DNA of 37,500 nt, taken from positions 1-37,500 of the forward strand of contig RPFO01002243.1 of the NCBI GenBank assembly GCA_009746045.1. The letters are read 5' to 3'. This DNA comes from Mesostigma viride. Its lineage: Eukaryota > Streptophyta > Mesostigmatophyceae > Mesostigmatales > Mesostigmataceae. Shown in pieces: positions 1 to 7,630 of this stretch. How positions within the stretch are numbered: the stretch's first letter is position 1; each line of letters opens with the position of its first letter. The position numbers were made by a program, and so were the translations under genes. The notes below the pieces were generated by a model that saw nothing but the letters and a program-made list of their open reading frames with translations, was not told where the DNA came from and ran no database searches.

Positions 1-328
1 AGGGTGGAGGAGGCCGTGTTGCCGATTCCTAGCGTGTTGATTGCTGCATTTGCTCCAACGTTGACGGTTGTCAGTGAATAAGCGACTGCCGGAGTCACCG
101 TGAACGTGTAGGAGGTGTCGCTACCCGTTAAACCGGATGCAGTACCATTTATGACAGCGATATCACCAAGGCGAAACCGGTGACTGTTGGCTGAATGTTG
201 CTGTTACTGCAATCGGGGAGGCGCTGGGATATGATCCTCCTGTAGTTGTTAATGTGATTGACGGCGCTATCTTACCGGTTTACGCTTCTTCCGCATCAAA
301 GCAGGACAAACACCATACTCAACGACAT
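1..328 (-). pseudogene. Ig-like-repeat protein, 5' part, frame-broken and cut by window edge
   Basis: Seen: read leftward on the minus strand, about 275-180 encodes the start of a bacterial-type Ig-like domain (IAPSITLTTTGG) and about 164-1 encodes its continuation (GDIAVINGTASGL, then YTFTVTP). The two halves lie in different frames, and at least two single-base losses are needed to explain this (near 187 and 166). A possible ATG at 328 sits 8 nt after a TATA with a weak copy of the shared viral promoter (GTGT-N11-TATA), but that frame stops after ten codons, so the true start is unclear. Known: such Ig-like repeats occur in adhesins and fibres. Inferred: a virion surface protein that continues off the left edge. 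Degenerate or error-ridden. Confidence 0.5.
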
Positions 329-354
329 GGAGCTAGTATACTACCACAATGACA

Positions 355-516
355 CTATTTTTTGGCAGAGGATACTGGAACTTGGGTTCCATCAGCGGGC
401 CCTTCTTGGGGCAAGTTAGTCGCCGTGCCATTATCGGCCAGCTCAGGGGTGTCGAAGACCAGCGTGACTCTGTTGAGAGGATTCGCGGTGTATCGCGGGT
501 CCTTGAGATAATCCAT
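355..516 (-). CDS. Small 53-aa viral protein, unknown function
   Basis: A complete 53-codon frame runs from ATG at 516 to TAG at 355, between the major capsid gene and the Ig-like gene. It begins MDYLKDPRYTANPLNRV and contains VTLVFDTPELADNG. It is hydrophilic, with no TM segment or known motif. The main reason to call it a gene is the upstream GTCT-N11-TATA element (524-542), placed 7 nt before the ATG exactly as for the major capsid gene and others. Same strand and direction as the structural block. No function is assigned. It could be a small virion or assembly factor. Confidence 0.6.
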   Translation of the reverse strand: MDYLKDPRYTANPLNRVTLVFDTPELADNGTATNLPQEGPADGTQVPVSSAKK

Positions 517-523
517 CGAATGC

Positions 524-542
524 TATACACTAACCATCAGAC
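524..542 (-). promoter_or_regulatory. Viral promoter-like element GTCT-N11-TATA
   Basis: GTCT at 542-539 and TATA at 527-524, 11 nt apart, 7 nt upstream of the 53-aa ORF. Same spacing as upstream of the capsid, Ala-rich, zinc-finger-like, coiled-coil, AT-hook and primase genes. Confidence 0.65.
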
Positions 543-546
543 ATTT

Positions 547-1788
547 TTACAGGTACACGGCCGCCTGCCGCCCTGCGCCGACGTCCATCTTCGCCTCCAT
601 CTCTACGAAGATGTACGAGACATGACCCGCACCCGCGCTGTCAACGCGCAGAGTCACTACCGATGCAGTGCCCCGTAGATCGAGACCGCTCTGGTACTCG
701 GCGCCAGCACATGGCATGTTGAGGTGACAAGCCATGACGAAATCGCTACCAGCCCATGTCTCGGGATTGATGTCTGCCCTTGCGCACGACAGACTGTTCC
801 CCTGGTCATTGAAGGCGCTAACCAGGTTCACCCATGCCTCTGTGATGCCCATCCTGTACGCTGGTGTCTGATTGCTGCCGTTGATGTCGAACTGGAATCC
901 GGTGAGGCCGTCGGCGGTGTGCGCGAACATGGTGTTGTATCGCGCGTTTGCCACATCAGCTGCGGCTGCTACCTGGACGGCCAACAACTTTGACGCGGAT
1001 GCTGACGAGAGGGTAGCCTTGATGCTGTAGGTGTCGCCGGGAATCGTCTGTTTGGTCGATTGCCAGGTCTTCCACCTGAACGGCAAGGTGCCACCCTCAG
1101 CCAGCCGAGACGCGAAGATCTGAGAGACCACATCCTCTTGGAACCTGTACGTGTCGATCGAGAAATGGATGTCCTTCAGCTCAAACCCGAGACCAGCCCC
1201 AGCCGCAACAGCACCACCAGCAGCTCCTGGGATCATCACCCCGCCGTCCATGAGCGTGATGCGGATCTCGATCGGTGGAAAGAGACTGAGGTCGATGATT
1301 CGAGGGTCGCCGGACAAGAACCCGAGCCAGTTGTCAATAATACCCTTTTGTGCCGTGTTTTCTGTCAGGGCTACTACCCCTGGGTTGTTAAGAGACCAAC
1401 CGGCAGGCCCCTGAGAGTTGATAAATCCCTGTCCTCCATGGACTGTCAACAAAGTGTTGAAGAGCTGGGCGTAATCGTTGATCGAGTCCACAGACTGGCC
1501 ACCAACCAGCACCTCGAGCCGCCTGATGAGCGAAGACGTGTACGGTGGAAACTTGCAAAAACCAGCCGTCGTAGTCGGTGTCGCTTCAAAGAACATGGCG
1601 AACGAGTGAAGGTCGGCAAACCCATGGGTAGGCAGCCGGACCGCCACCACCGACCCCTGCTTGATGCCGGAGTTGGCGGAGAGCGTGGAGAGCTGTACGC
1701 GGGACGTGGAGTGCTGACCGAGCGTCTTAATGAGGTACTGCATGGACTTCGGGATCGCGCGATTGTACCAAGAACCGTCAGAAGACAT
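547..1788 (-). CDS. MCP: Major capsid protein (PLV/virophage-type double jelly roll)
   Basis: 413 aa, intact. Forms the icosahedral shell as trimeric capsomers. Seen: the N-terminal part has the pattern of PLV major capsid proteins: a basic start (SSDGSWYNRAIPKS), an early strand segment (GSVVAVRLP), then ADLHSFAMFFEA, and SSLIRRLEVLVGGQSV followed by NDYAQLFNTLL. The middle has ELKDIHFSIDTYRF, a typical beta-strand stretch near the junction of two jelly rolls. The C-terminus ends in beta-rich VSYIFVEMEAKMD. Length is short for the class but within the double-jelly-roll range. First gene downstream of the Ala-rich small protein, with its own promoter element (1800-1818). Family assignment is by sequence pattern only; a fold prediction would settle it. 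Confidence 0.85.
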   Translation of the reverse strand: MSSDGSWYNRAIPKSMQYLIKTLGQHSTSRVQLSTLSANSGIKQGSVVAVRLPTHGFADLHSFAMFFEATPTTTAGFCKFPPYTSSLIRRLEVLVGGQSVDSINDYAQLFNTLLTVHGGQGFINSQGPAGWSLNNPGVVALTENTAQKGIIDNWLGFLSGDPRIIDLSLFPPIEIRITLMDGGVMIPGAAGGAVAAGAGLGFELKDIHFSIDTYRFQEDVVSQIFASRLAEGGTLPFRWKTWQSTKQTIPGDTYSIKATLSSASASKLLAVQVAAAADVANARYNTMFAHTADGLTGFQFDINGSNQTPAYRMGITEAWVNLVSAFNDQGNSLSCARADINPETWAGSDFVMACHLNMPCAGAEYQSGLDLRGTASVVTLRVDSAGAGHVSYIFVEMEAKMDVGAGRQAAVYL

Positions 1789-1799
1789 GGTGTGTGTTG

Positions 1800-1818
1800 T
1801 ATACCTTCTACCTTAGAT
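1800..1818 (-). promoter_or_regulatory. Viral promoter-like element ATCTAA-N9-TATA
   Basis: ATCT at 1818-1815 and TATA at 1803-1800 with 11 nt between, 11 nt before the capsid ATG. The extended form ATCTAA-N7-GGTATA is identical in layout upstream of the 94-aa gene and the primase gene. Confidence 0.75.
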
Positions 1819-1828
1819 AAAAATCCGG

Positions 1829-2113
1829 CTAGCTTAGGAACTTACCAAGCAGCGGGTTGGACGCCCTGTGCGCGTCCACCTTCCTCTCGATGTGCGAAAG
1901 GGCGTCGAGTCCGGTCTTCGCGGCCTTGTAGACCGTTCCCAAGACTGGGGAGCTTTCGATGAGTTTGCTGGGAACGTGCCCGAGAGCTGCGTCCGCGGCA
2001 CCGGCGGCACCCTTGATGAACCGCGCGCCCTCGCCGACTTTTCTGATCGCATCCCCCGCCATGTGTCCGATTTTACGCGCGGTGCTCACGACTTTGCCGA
2101 AATCAAGCTTCAT
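1829..2113 (-). CDS. Ala-rich 94-aa protein, candidate minor virion protein
   Basis: 94 aa, basic and Ala/Gly-rich. Residues 1-30 (KLDFGKVVSTARKIGHMAGD onward) and 33-60 look like amphipathic or weakly hydrophobic helices (FIKGAAGAADAALG). Ends SNPLLGKFLS. It lies directly upstream of the capsid gene, ends 41 nt before the capsid ATG, and has its own promoter element. Known: adenovirus and PLV-like virions carry small membrane-active or core proteins with amphipathic helices. Inferred: this may be such a protein; no homology is recognised. The first 11 nt overlap the end of the penton-like frame. Confidence 0.7.
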   Translation of the reverse strand: MKLDFGKVVSTARKIGHMAGDAIRKVGEGARFIKGAAGAADAALGHVPSKLIESSPVLGTVYKAAKTGLDALSHIERKVDAHRASNPLLGKFLS

Positions 2114-2959
2114 CCTCTTCGTTTATACCTACCTGGTTAGATAATCTTCTCGCAGGCAGAACGTCCTTGTCGAGCGCCATGTACTTGAGAATACCCCCGA
2201 TCTTCCGCGCCTCGACCCCCATGGCCTTTTGCGGGGATATCCGGAAAGTCAGCTGAACCACCCAGTCGCTGTACAGCTGGATCGGTGCGTCGTCCTCGTC
2301 TAACAGGCGCAGGCTGATCGACCTAGGAGAGTCTCGTACGTGCTGCCACAGTGGACTCTGCGCCTGCCATATGATGGGCTCAAGAAATTTGGACAGGTTC
2401 GGACAACACGCCAACAGACCGCCGTAGACCGTCCGTGGGTCGCCGAAACCACGTTCCCGCGCACGATGTCCGAGTAAACATACACGGCCCGCAGCCGCCC
2501 GTTCGTGGCTGGTCGGTTGCTGTAAACGACGAACTGGTCATTCGACTGATGAATGCCGGGTGTTAGCCCGAGGACCCGCCCGACCGACTCGCCAACCAGG
2601 AACTGGAACGGACTCTCTGCAACGAACGTGTACCGACTATTGGCCCGATCATAGGTGACTGTGAAGCTGCTGTCGATTGTCAATAAAGTCGTCTCGATGT
2701 TCTGGCGGTTCTCAATGGTGGTCCACGACCCGACCGGCAGCGAGACCGTGTGCGCCGTCGCCATCGTGACCTCAAAGGTGTTGTTATTGCTGTTGATGTG
2801 TGTCTGCTCGTAGGGAATCGTCAGCAGGGTCAGCCCCACGTCGTGGTAATCCTCTAACAACCCCGCAGGGATGTCCCAAATTGGATCATGGAGACCGCCC
2901 CTGGTCCTGTTCTCGGTCCTCAGCGTCAACGTCCTGCACTCCTGAACGTACTCCTTCAT
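2103..2959 (-). CDS. Penton/minor capsid-like protein, split by a frameshift near 2446
   Basis: Two overlapping minus-strand frames make one gene. The 5' frame (2959 to about 2447) encodes MKEYVQECRTLTLRTENRT and later RLRAVYVYSDIVRG. The 3' frame (about 2440 to 2103) encodes PNLSKFLEPIIWQ and ISLRLLDEDDAPIQLYSDWV followed by VQLTF. The YVYSD strand and the 'L-x-D-D/E-x-x-x-P-I' plus 'W-x-V-x-L-x-F' ending are the pattern of single-jelly-roll minor capsid (penton) proteins of PLVs, virophages and Polintons. The frames meet at an AAA run on the plus strand (2446-2448), where one missing base explains the switch. About 285 aa if continuous. The start overlaps the preceding gene by 74 nt. Function inferred at moderate confidence; the break may be sequencing error. 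Confidence 0.65.
2124..2142 (-). promoter_or_regulatory. Viral promoter-like element ATCTAA-N9-TATA
   Basis: ATCT at 2142-2139 and TATA at 2127-2124, 11 nt apart, 10 nt before the 94-aa ATG. It lies inside the 3' end of the penton-like gene. Confidence 0.7.
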
Positions 2960-3197
2960 TCTCTACAATGACTTCAGAAGTTATTTCGTTCTTGCCGTGG
3001 ATCACGACCTTGCCACTCTCTCCCGCAAGCCCACGCGATTTCCTCTTGAGGACCCTCCTCTCCTTCCCGGTGAGCGGCTTGCTCCTACAGTACAGCATGG
3101 CTGCCTCGATGAACTCGCGAGGGGTGTCGGGGTAGAGTGTCATCCACTGAGCGATCTGCAACATCTCGGCGTCGGAAAAGAGGTTGTCCATATTCAT
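2886..3197 (-). CDS. Small 103-aa viral protein, unknown
   Basis: Start taken at ATG 3197 (MNMDNLFSDAEMLQIAQWM). An upstream TTG at 3209 is in frame but less likely. The N-terminal 40 residues look helical and contain a TLYPDTPREFIEAAMLYC stretch. The middle is very basic (TGKERRVLKRKSRG) and the C-terminus acidic. A TATA (3212-3209) is present 11 nt upstream, without a clear TCT partner. Overlaps the penton-like gene by 74 nt, which suggests tight packing in a structural operon-like block. No family recognised. Confidence 0.6.
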   Translation of the reverse strand: MNMDNLFSDAEMLQIAQWMTLYPDTPREFIEAAMLYCRSKPLTGKERRVLKRKSRGLAGESGKVVIHGKNEITSEVIVENEGVRSGVQDVDAEDREQDQGRSP

Positions 3198-3226
3198 AGA
3201 CCTTTGCAATATAGCATTCGAAATTT

Positions 3227-3748
3227 TTACAGGGGAGATTCACGAGACCCACTAATACCAGTAAGCTCCCCCCGTCTAAGGGCCCCGGATACGTGCTTCG
3301 GTTCCTTCTTCTTGATCATTGCTCTCAGATGCTGGTTCAGTCCTTGTTGTGTATTTGATTTTGGCTTTAACCCGCAATCCGCACATTCATAGTCGATACT
3401 AGAAAATCGCGACCCGCCTTCAAGTCTCGCTGGTTCTGGCGAGGCAGCTACTGGTGGTGCTACTGGGACAGACACTGGAGCGGCCGCTTCAGGTTTTTGG
3501 TCATAGGCGGACAAGGGAGGGTACGCGACAGGTTTCGCGTTTGCCATGATGGCGGACATCAACATCGCGTCCCTGAACCCGCGGGTCTCGGCGACTTTGC
3601 CTTTCTTGGCGGGTCGGCGCACCGGGGTCGAGTGGATGATGATGGAGTTGGTCATCGTGCTCGTCGTGGGCATTTGGGCAGTGGTGCGGACCTTGCGGCG
3701 AGGCTTGTGTGCTTTCTTACTTGGGCGTTTAGCGTTCTTCCGATGCAT
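3227..3748 (-). CDS. Basic protein with C-terminal zinc-finger-like motif
   Basis: 173 aa. The first 25 residues are strongly basic (RKNAKRPSKKAHKPRRKVR), fitting nucleic-acid binding or a nuclear/nucleolar signal. Residues about 80-110 are a Pro/Ala/Val-rich linker. Near residue 120 is YECADCGLKPKS followed by GLNQHLRAM and later KKEPKH: a C-x2-C-x14-H-x11-H arrangement resembling a single C2H2-type finger, though the last spacing is long. The promoter element at 3758-3776 is well matched. Sits between the fibre-like gene and the 103-aa gene. Could be a core DNA-binding virion protein or a late regulator; this is inference. Confidence 0.7.
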   Translation of the reverse strand: MHRKNAKRPSKKAHKPRRKVRTTAQMPTTSTMTNSIIIHSTPVRRPAKKGKVAETRGFRDAMLMSAIMANAKPVAYPPLSAYDQKPEAAAPVSVPVAPPVAASPEPARLEGGSRFSSIDYECADCGLKPKSNTQQGLNQHLRAMIKKKEPKHVSGALRRGELTGISGSRESPL

Positions 3749-3757
3749 TGTGTGCGT

Positions 3758-3776
3758 TATAATGTAGCGACGAGAT
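3758..3776 (-). promoter_or_regulatory. Viral promoter-like element ATCT-N11-TATA
   Basis: ATCT at 3776-3773 and TATA at 3761-3758, 11 nt apart, 9 nt before the ATG of the zinc-finger-like gene. Preceded by an A-run. Confidence 0.65.
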
Positions 3777-3778
3777 TT

Positions 3779-6700
3779 TTAAACGGTCCATTGGATAGGC
3801 GCAAACACCTCGCCGCTGGCGTGAACCCCGGATTTTGACCTGTAATTCGCAGGCGGGTACAGGTACACCACGGCGCTACCTGAACCGAGTGGCTTGTCCA
3901 CCACCAACAGGATTTCGTAGACTCCGTCGGATTCGTCAAAACCGGGAGCAACTCGCCAGGACGGTCCGATTATCAGCCTACCAGCCGTGTCCGGGCCATA
4001 CACGAGACCAACCGCGTCTGACAAGAGTCTGTAGGGATGGCCGATGTCCAGGAGAGCCGGCGCGCCTTGCGTGAATTGGACCCGGAAATAGAAGGACGCG
4101 AGTGTTGTCGGCGACGGTATGACAGCGCCCGTTTCGTCACGGAAGCTCGCGACCCCTTTCGGGCCCAGTTCCCAGAGCTCGGGCTGCATGTAGTCATAGG
4201 CCACCGTTCGCATCCCGGTTATCGAGAATGGGATTCTGTGGGCCTCGCGCTCGTCCGTGTAGACAGCCTCATTGAGGTATGATGTCATGCCTACTTGAAA
4301 ACCCCCGTCCCCATAAAACTTTGCCGTCGATGAAAACGTGTTGATGAGGGTGGAATGTGGATTAAAAGAAGCCGTTGGCGTGAACGTCACAGTGAACAAG
4401 TGCGTTAGACCTCCTATAGAAGGAGAGAATGGCGTCGGTAATTCGATGGATACAACGATCCATCTAGTCGATCCACTTATCCAAGTTGCCGCGGAAAGCG
4501 TGCCTCCTTCCCAATCTGCGCCCTTTGTAATGGTGCTTACGGGGTTGGTATTACTTAGAGACGTTGAGTTATAATACAAATCAACTGTGAATTTTTTTAT
4601 GTGTGGGAGGTCTGGTAGTACCCCGTAGACAGCAACTGGGTACGTCATGGGCGTATTCCCATAATCGTATGGCGGCAACTTTGCGACGGCGTGGATGAGG
4701 TTATCTTTCGTTGTCAGGAGTTCTATGTAATAAAGATTCGCCACCCCTGGAACAGGAGAGGAGAAGTAGTTACGGCCCATGATCGAACAAATTAGCGATT
4801 GTGTGCCGCGGTGAGTGAGCCGCAGAGTGTTTCCAGATGTTGAGTAAAGGCCTGTTGAGTTCGTGGTCGTAAGCGAGATGAACTCGACATTGTTCGTATT
4901 GTCGATTATTTCGCACGCGTTGATAATCGTCTGGTGGGCGCTGTCCAGATGAAAAACTAACCTCACCTGACCAGGCGCATACGGAGCTATGATCCCGGTC
5001 GGAGAGGCTGTGAAAATGCCTGTCACGGAATTCGCTAGCTTAGTCATACTGCTCAGACCAGTGGGAGCGGAATAGGAGATGTATCGATCAATTAAACCAT
5101 CGGACCGTCTCCTAAACGCTATCCAGAAGATCGTCTTACTTGCCCACGTCGCGTCGAGTGTATACTCAGTGGCGATCTTCCGGTTTTGATATAGCCCGAT
5201 CTTCCCGTTCGTCTTGTCGATATTGATCCCACAAACCGACCACCAGTTGTCGGCTGCTCCTTGATTCCTCCAGCAGTTGTGACCGTCCGTGAAAGCGGGG
5301 TGGTACTTTCCCGTTATGTCGTTGTGATCCGAGAGCGAGACGAATGCGGTGCCGGACGGGACGATCATTTCGAAACACAGGACAAACGGACCGTCGATTT
5401 CCTGGTCGCTGAACACGACGCACTTCTCAGGAGGTGTGACATCGTTCGCGGCCAGCCCGTAAAAACTCGCGGGATCGGGCGTGAACTCGTACTTGTCGTG
5501 TGTCGGCTGCAAAGTCGTAGCGGGATCTCGCGAGAAATGCAGGAGGCTATGGAACGTCTTGGACGGTCCGCTTACCGTCACGGTCTCTCCGGTCAAGTGC
5601 GGGGCGTCGCGAGGACACGAGAAACGAGGCGTGATTTGGACCGTCTCCTGCGACGAGTGTGGCAGAAGATAGTCCCAAACCCCGGCGCCGGTCACGGATC
5701 CGATCACGGACCCGTCCGCGACGATCTCGTAATTTGCGGGCGTCTGCGCGCCGTCGCCCCATCCCGTGGAATGGTCTGCGTACATCTGCACGCCGATCCT
5801 CGCCGGTCTTGTCGTCGTGAAGTAATGGCTGGGTGTTCGAATCGCTGGGACGAGCGGGTCTGTCTTCACTAAGCCCACAACAGCCATTTTTCGCTGGGTA
5901 GTAGACGTCGTCATCGTCGCGTCATTGTAGATCGTCACATCGGCCGACACGAGTTTCCCATGATCCGCCGACGTCAACGCGCACGTAACCGCGTCCTCTC
6001 CGCGCAGTCCCCCGTCCACGTCAAGCTGGAAACTACCCGCGGCGTCGGTTAACGCGACATCGTCGACTTTCCACGAGATGGGCAGTTTCCGTTGATAAGC
6101 CCACGGCGTTGTGTTCTTGATCCCTATCTTTAGAGGCGGCACACCGCCGTCGCCAACGACTACCCACGTCTGGTAAGGCGCGGTCGTTCTCCAGTAACTC
6201 TCGGTCGGCTGGTCGATCCGCCCTATGTCCCAGGCCGTTAGAGGGGCGTATGTGCGCGTGATGTGGAGGCCGTTAGAGAGTCTCTGCATCCTATTCAGGT
6301 CCCTAGTCGTCGCAAACCCGACCTGAGAGAAACTCATCAGTTTTCCAAAATACGCATGACCGGTGCTTCCAAAATGGATTTCGTCCATGTGAGGACCGTC
6401 TACAGTCTGGCTTGCGTTGATCGGATCCAAAGCCCCAAGAACCTGGACTTGGTACGTGCATTTCCCGTCGCTGTCTCCTCCCGTGACCGTGTAGGGAAGA
6501 AGTATGCGGATATCCTGATTGTTTGTGATCGTGAACGTAGTTCCAGGGGCAGACAAGGTGCCGTTCTCGTATTGGATCGTGAACATGGCGCTAGGGCTGG
6601 GCAATGTGGTGTATCCAACACTGTGCCTATCAAATAGCCAGTCGATCTGATCGCGCGTCAATATTCGGTCTGCGACGATCTCGGAAATTGTCGCGTATTG

Positions 6701-7012
6701 GTCGAGCAGTCGCAAAGAGGAAATCCGAATCCAATCTGCGACGATGCCCCCGTCGACCTCTAACATCCCGCTTGTCTCGCCTGTCGTGACGGCCGTCCAT
6801 TCGCTGTAGTTGTCGCCCAGTCTCACTCGCGTCGGGGCGCTCGGGTATACGTAGCGGACCCCGTTAACGGTGATGTGCGAGTCGAAGGGATGGACCTGCA
6901 GCTGAAGGGACTGGAGATCGCTCTCGAGGTCCGCAATTCGCTCGTCCACCGTGTCCTCTCCGAGCCCTGTGCTCAGGTTATAATTGGCAGGATTCCCGCT
7001 AACCACGACCAT
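3779..7012 (-). CDS. Large beta-rich fibre/adhesin-like protein (1,077 aa)
   Basis: Intact 1,077-aa frame, the largest structural gene. Residues about 18-42 form a short heptad-like coiled coil (DTVDERIADLESDLQSLQ), as at the trimer stalk of fibres. The rest is Thr/Ser/Gly-rich and beta-strand-like with few helices. Residues about 530-665 (from VVFSDQEIDGPFVLCFEM, through NWWSVCGINIDKTNGKIGLY) have the look of a concanavalin/LamG-type lectin sandwich. The last 100 residues contain another compact beta domain ending FAPIQWTV. No signal peptide and no TM helix. Shares a short divergent control region with the gene at 7052; its own promoter match is weak (GTCT-N11-AGAA). Inferred to be the host-binding spike or fibre. 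The fold assignments are by eye. Confidence 0.8.
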   Translation of the reverse strand: MVVVSGNPANYNLSTGLGEDTVDERIADLESDLQSLQLQVHPFDSHITVNGVRYVYPSAPTRVRLGDNYSEWTAVTTGETSGMLEVDGGIVADWIRISSLRLLDQYATISEIVADRILTRDQIDWLFDRHSVGYTTLPSPSAMFTIQYENGTLSAPGTTFTITNNQDIRILLPYTVTGGDSDGKCTYQVQVLGALDPINASQTVDGPHMDEIHFGSTGHAYFGKLMSFSQVGFATTRDLNRMQRLSNGLHITRTYAPLTAWDIGRIDQPTESYWRTTAPYQTWVVVGDGGVPPLKIGIKNTTPWAYQRKLPISWKVDDVALTDAAGSFQLDVDGGLRGEDAVTCALTSADHGKLVSADVTIYNDATMTTSTTQRKMAVVGLVKTDPLVPAIRTPSHYFTTTRPARIGVQMYADHSTGWGDGAQTPANYEIVADGSVIGSVTGAGVWDYLLPHSSQETVQITPRFSCPRDAPHLTGETVTVSGPSKTFHSLLHFSRDPATTLQPTHDKYEFTPDPASFYGLAANDVTPPEKCVVFSDQEIDGPFVLCFEMIVPSGTAFVSLSDHNDITGKYHPAFTDGHNCWRNQGAADNWWSVCGINIDKTNGKIGLYQNRKIATEYTLDATWASKTIFWIAFRRRSDGLIDRYISYSAPTGLSSMTKLANSVTGIFTASPTGIIAPYAPGQVRLVFHLDSAHQTIINACEIIDNTNNVEFISLTTTNSTGLYSTSGNTLRLTHRGTQSLICSIMGRNYFSSPVPGVANLYYIELLTTKDNLIHAVAKLPPYDYGNTPMTYPVAVYGVLPDLPHIKKFTVDLYYNSTSLSNTNPVSTITKGADWEGGTLSAATWISGSTRWIVVSIELPTPFSPSIGGLTHLFTVTFTPTASFNPHSTLINTFSSTAKFYGDGGFQVGMTSYLNEAVYTDEREAHRIPFSITGMRTVAYDYMQPELWELGPKGVASFRDETGAVIPSPTTLASFYFRVQFTQGAPALLDIGHPYRLLSDAVGLVYGPDTAGRLIIGPSWRVAPGFDESDGVYEILLVVDKPLGSGSAVVYLYPPANYRSKSGVHASGEVFAPIQWTV

Positions 7013-7026
7013 GTTGTTCTAATATT

Positions 7027-7045
7027 ATCTAAGACATTAACTATA
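7027..7045 (+). promoter_or_regulatory. Viral promoter-like element ATCTAA-N9-TATA
   Basis: ATCT at 7027-7030 and TATA at 7042-7045, 11 nt apart, 6 nt before the ATG at 7052. It lies in the 39-nt divergent gap between the two gene blocks. Confidence 0.7.
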
Positions 7046-7051
7046 GCGCCA

Positions 7052-7609
7052 ATGAACCCAGTCCCAGACGCCCCAGATTCGCCAACGAGCCCCGCCGCCG
7101 CCGACGTGGAATCGACAGCACCCCAGGAGCCCGTAAAGACCGAGGAGGTTAGCAAGGCCGTGAAGTACAAGAAGGGCGCACAACTCTCCGAGGAGCAGAA
7201 GCAGGCCCTCAGGGACAAGATGCGGCCGTACCACCAGAAGAGGAACGAGGAGCGCGCCAAGAAGCGCCAGGAGGAGCGCGAGGCCGAGATCACCAAGCGC
7301 AAGGTCCTTGAGAAGGAACTCGAACTCCAGCGGCAGAGACTGGTCGAGCTCGAGCTGGAGGAGAAGCGAAACAAGTTCCGGATAGAACGACTGTTGGCCG
7401 CCGAGGAGGTCGCCGAGACTCCGACGGACACCCCTCGACCCCGCCGCGGGAAGAAGCCAAAGTACGAGGTCGAGCAGGAGGAGCGCGAACAGGCCGCCAA
7501 ACCGAAAGCCCCTCCGCCTGCCGTGAAGACCGCGCCGACTCTCACGCCTTACGAGCAAAGGATGCTGGCTATCCGGGCATCCCTGCTGGCCTCGCTCAAC
7601 GACGACTAA
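7052..7609 (+). CDS. Charged coiled-coil protein (185 aa), unknown
   Basis: Start chosen at ATG 7052 because the promoter element ends 6 nt upstream; the frame is open further 5' but that part lies inside the oppositely oriented fibre gene. Residues 1-30 are Pro/Ser/Ala-rich and disordered. Residues about 50-120 form a long, highly charged helix (EEQKQALRDKMRPYHQKRNE, later KELELQRQRLVELELEEK) that should be a coiled coil. A basic stretch (PRPRRGKKPKYEV) follows, then a Pro-rich linker and a C-terminal helix (YEQRMLAIRASLLASLND). First gene of the plus-strand block, 20 nt before the ATPase gene. Possibly a scaffold or DNA-condensing factor; no homology recognised. Confidence 0.75.
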   Translation: MNPVPDAPDSPTSPAAADVESTAPQEPVKTEEVSKAVKYKKGAQLSEEQKQALRDKMRPYHQKRNEERAKKRQEEREAEITKRKVLEKELELQRQRLVELELEEKRNKFRIERLLAAEEVAETPTDTPRPRRGKKPKYEVEQEEREQAAKPKAPPPAVKTAPTLTPYEQRMLAIRASLLASLNDD

Positions 7610-7611
7610 AA

Positions 7612-7630
7612 ATCTCTGCCTTCTAATAAA
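7612..7630 (+). promoter_or_regulatory. Weak viral promoter-like element ATCT-N11-TAAA
   Basis: ATCT at 7612-7615; the TATA position reads TAAA and runs into the ATPase ATG at 7630. Correct spacing but imperfect second box. Confidence 0.35.

Noticed and set aside
349-678. Plus-strand ORF of 109 aa
   Set aside because: Antisense to the 53-aa ORF and the capsid gene end; no motif and no promoter element.
1060-1962. Plus-strand ORF of 300 aa antisense to the capsid gene
   Set aside because: Arg/Pro/His-rich composition typical of a shadow frame; the minus strand encodes a coherent capsid protein.
2440-2450. Programmed ribosomal frameshifting as the cause of the penton split
   Set aside because: No slippery heptamer or pseudoknot seen, and the same one-base pattern recurs in unrelated genes, which fits sequence error or decay better.
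5261-5872. Plus-strand ORF of 203 aa inside the fibre gene
   Set aside because: Shadow of the 1,077-aa frame with no recognisable domain.
6973-7558. Two long minus-strand ORFs over the coiled-coil gene
   Set aside because: Ser- and Leu-rich mirror images of a charged coiled-coil coding strand.
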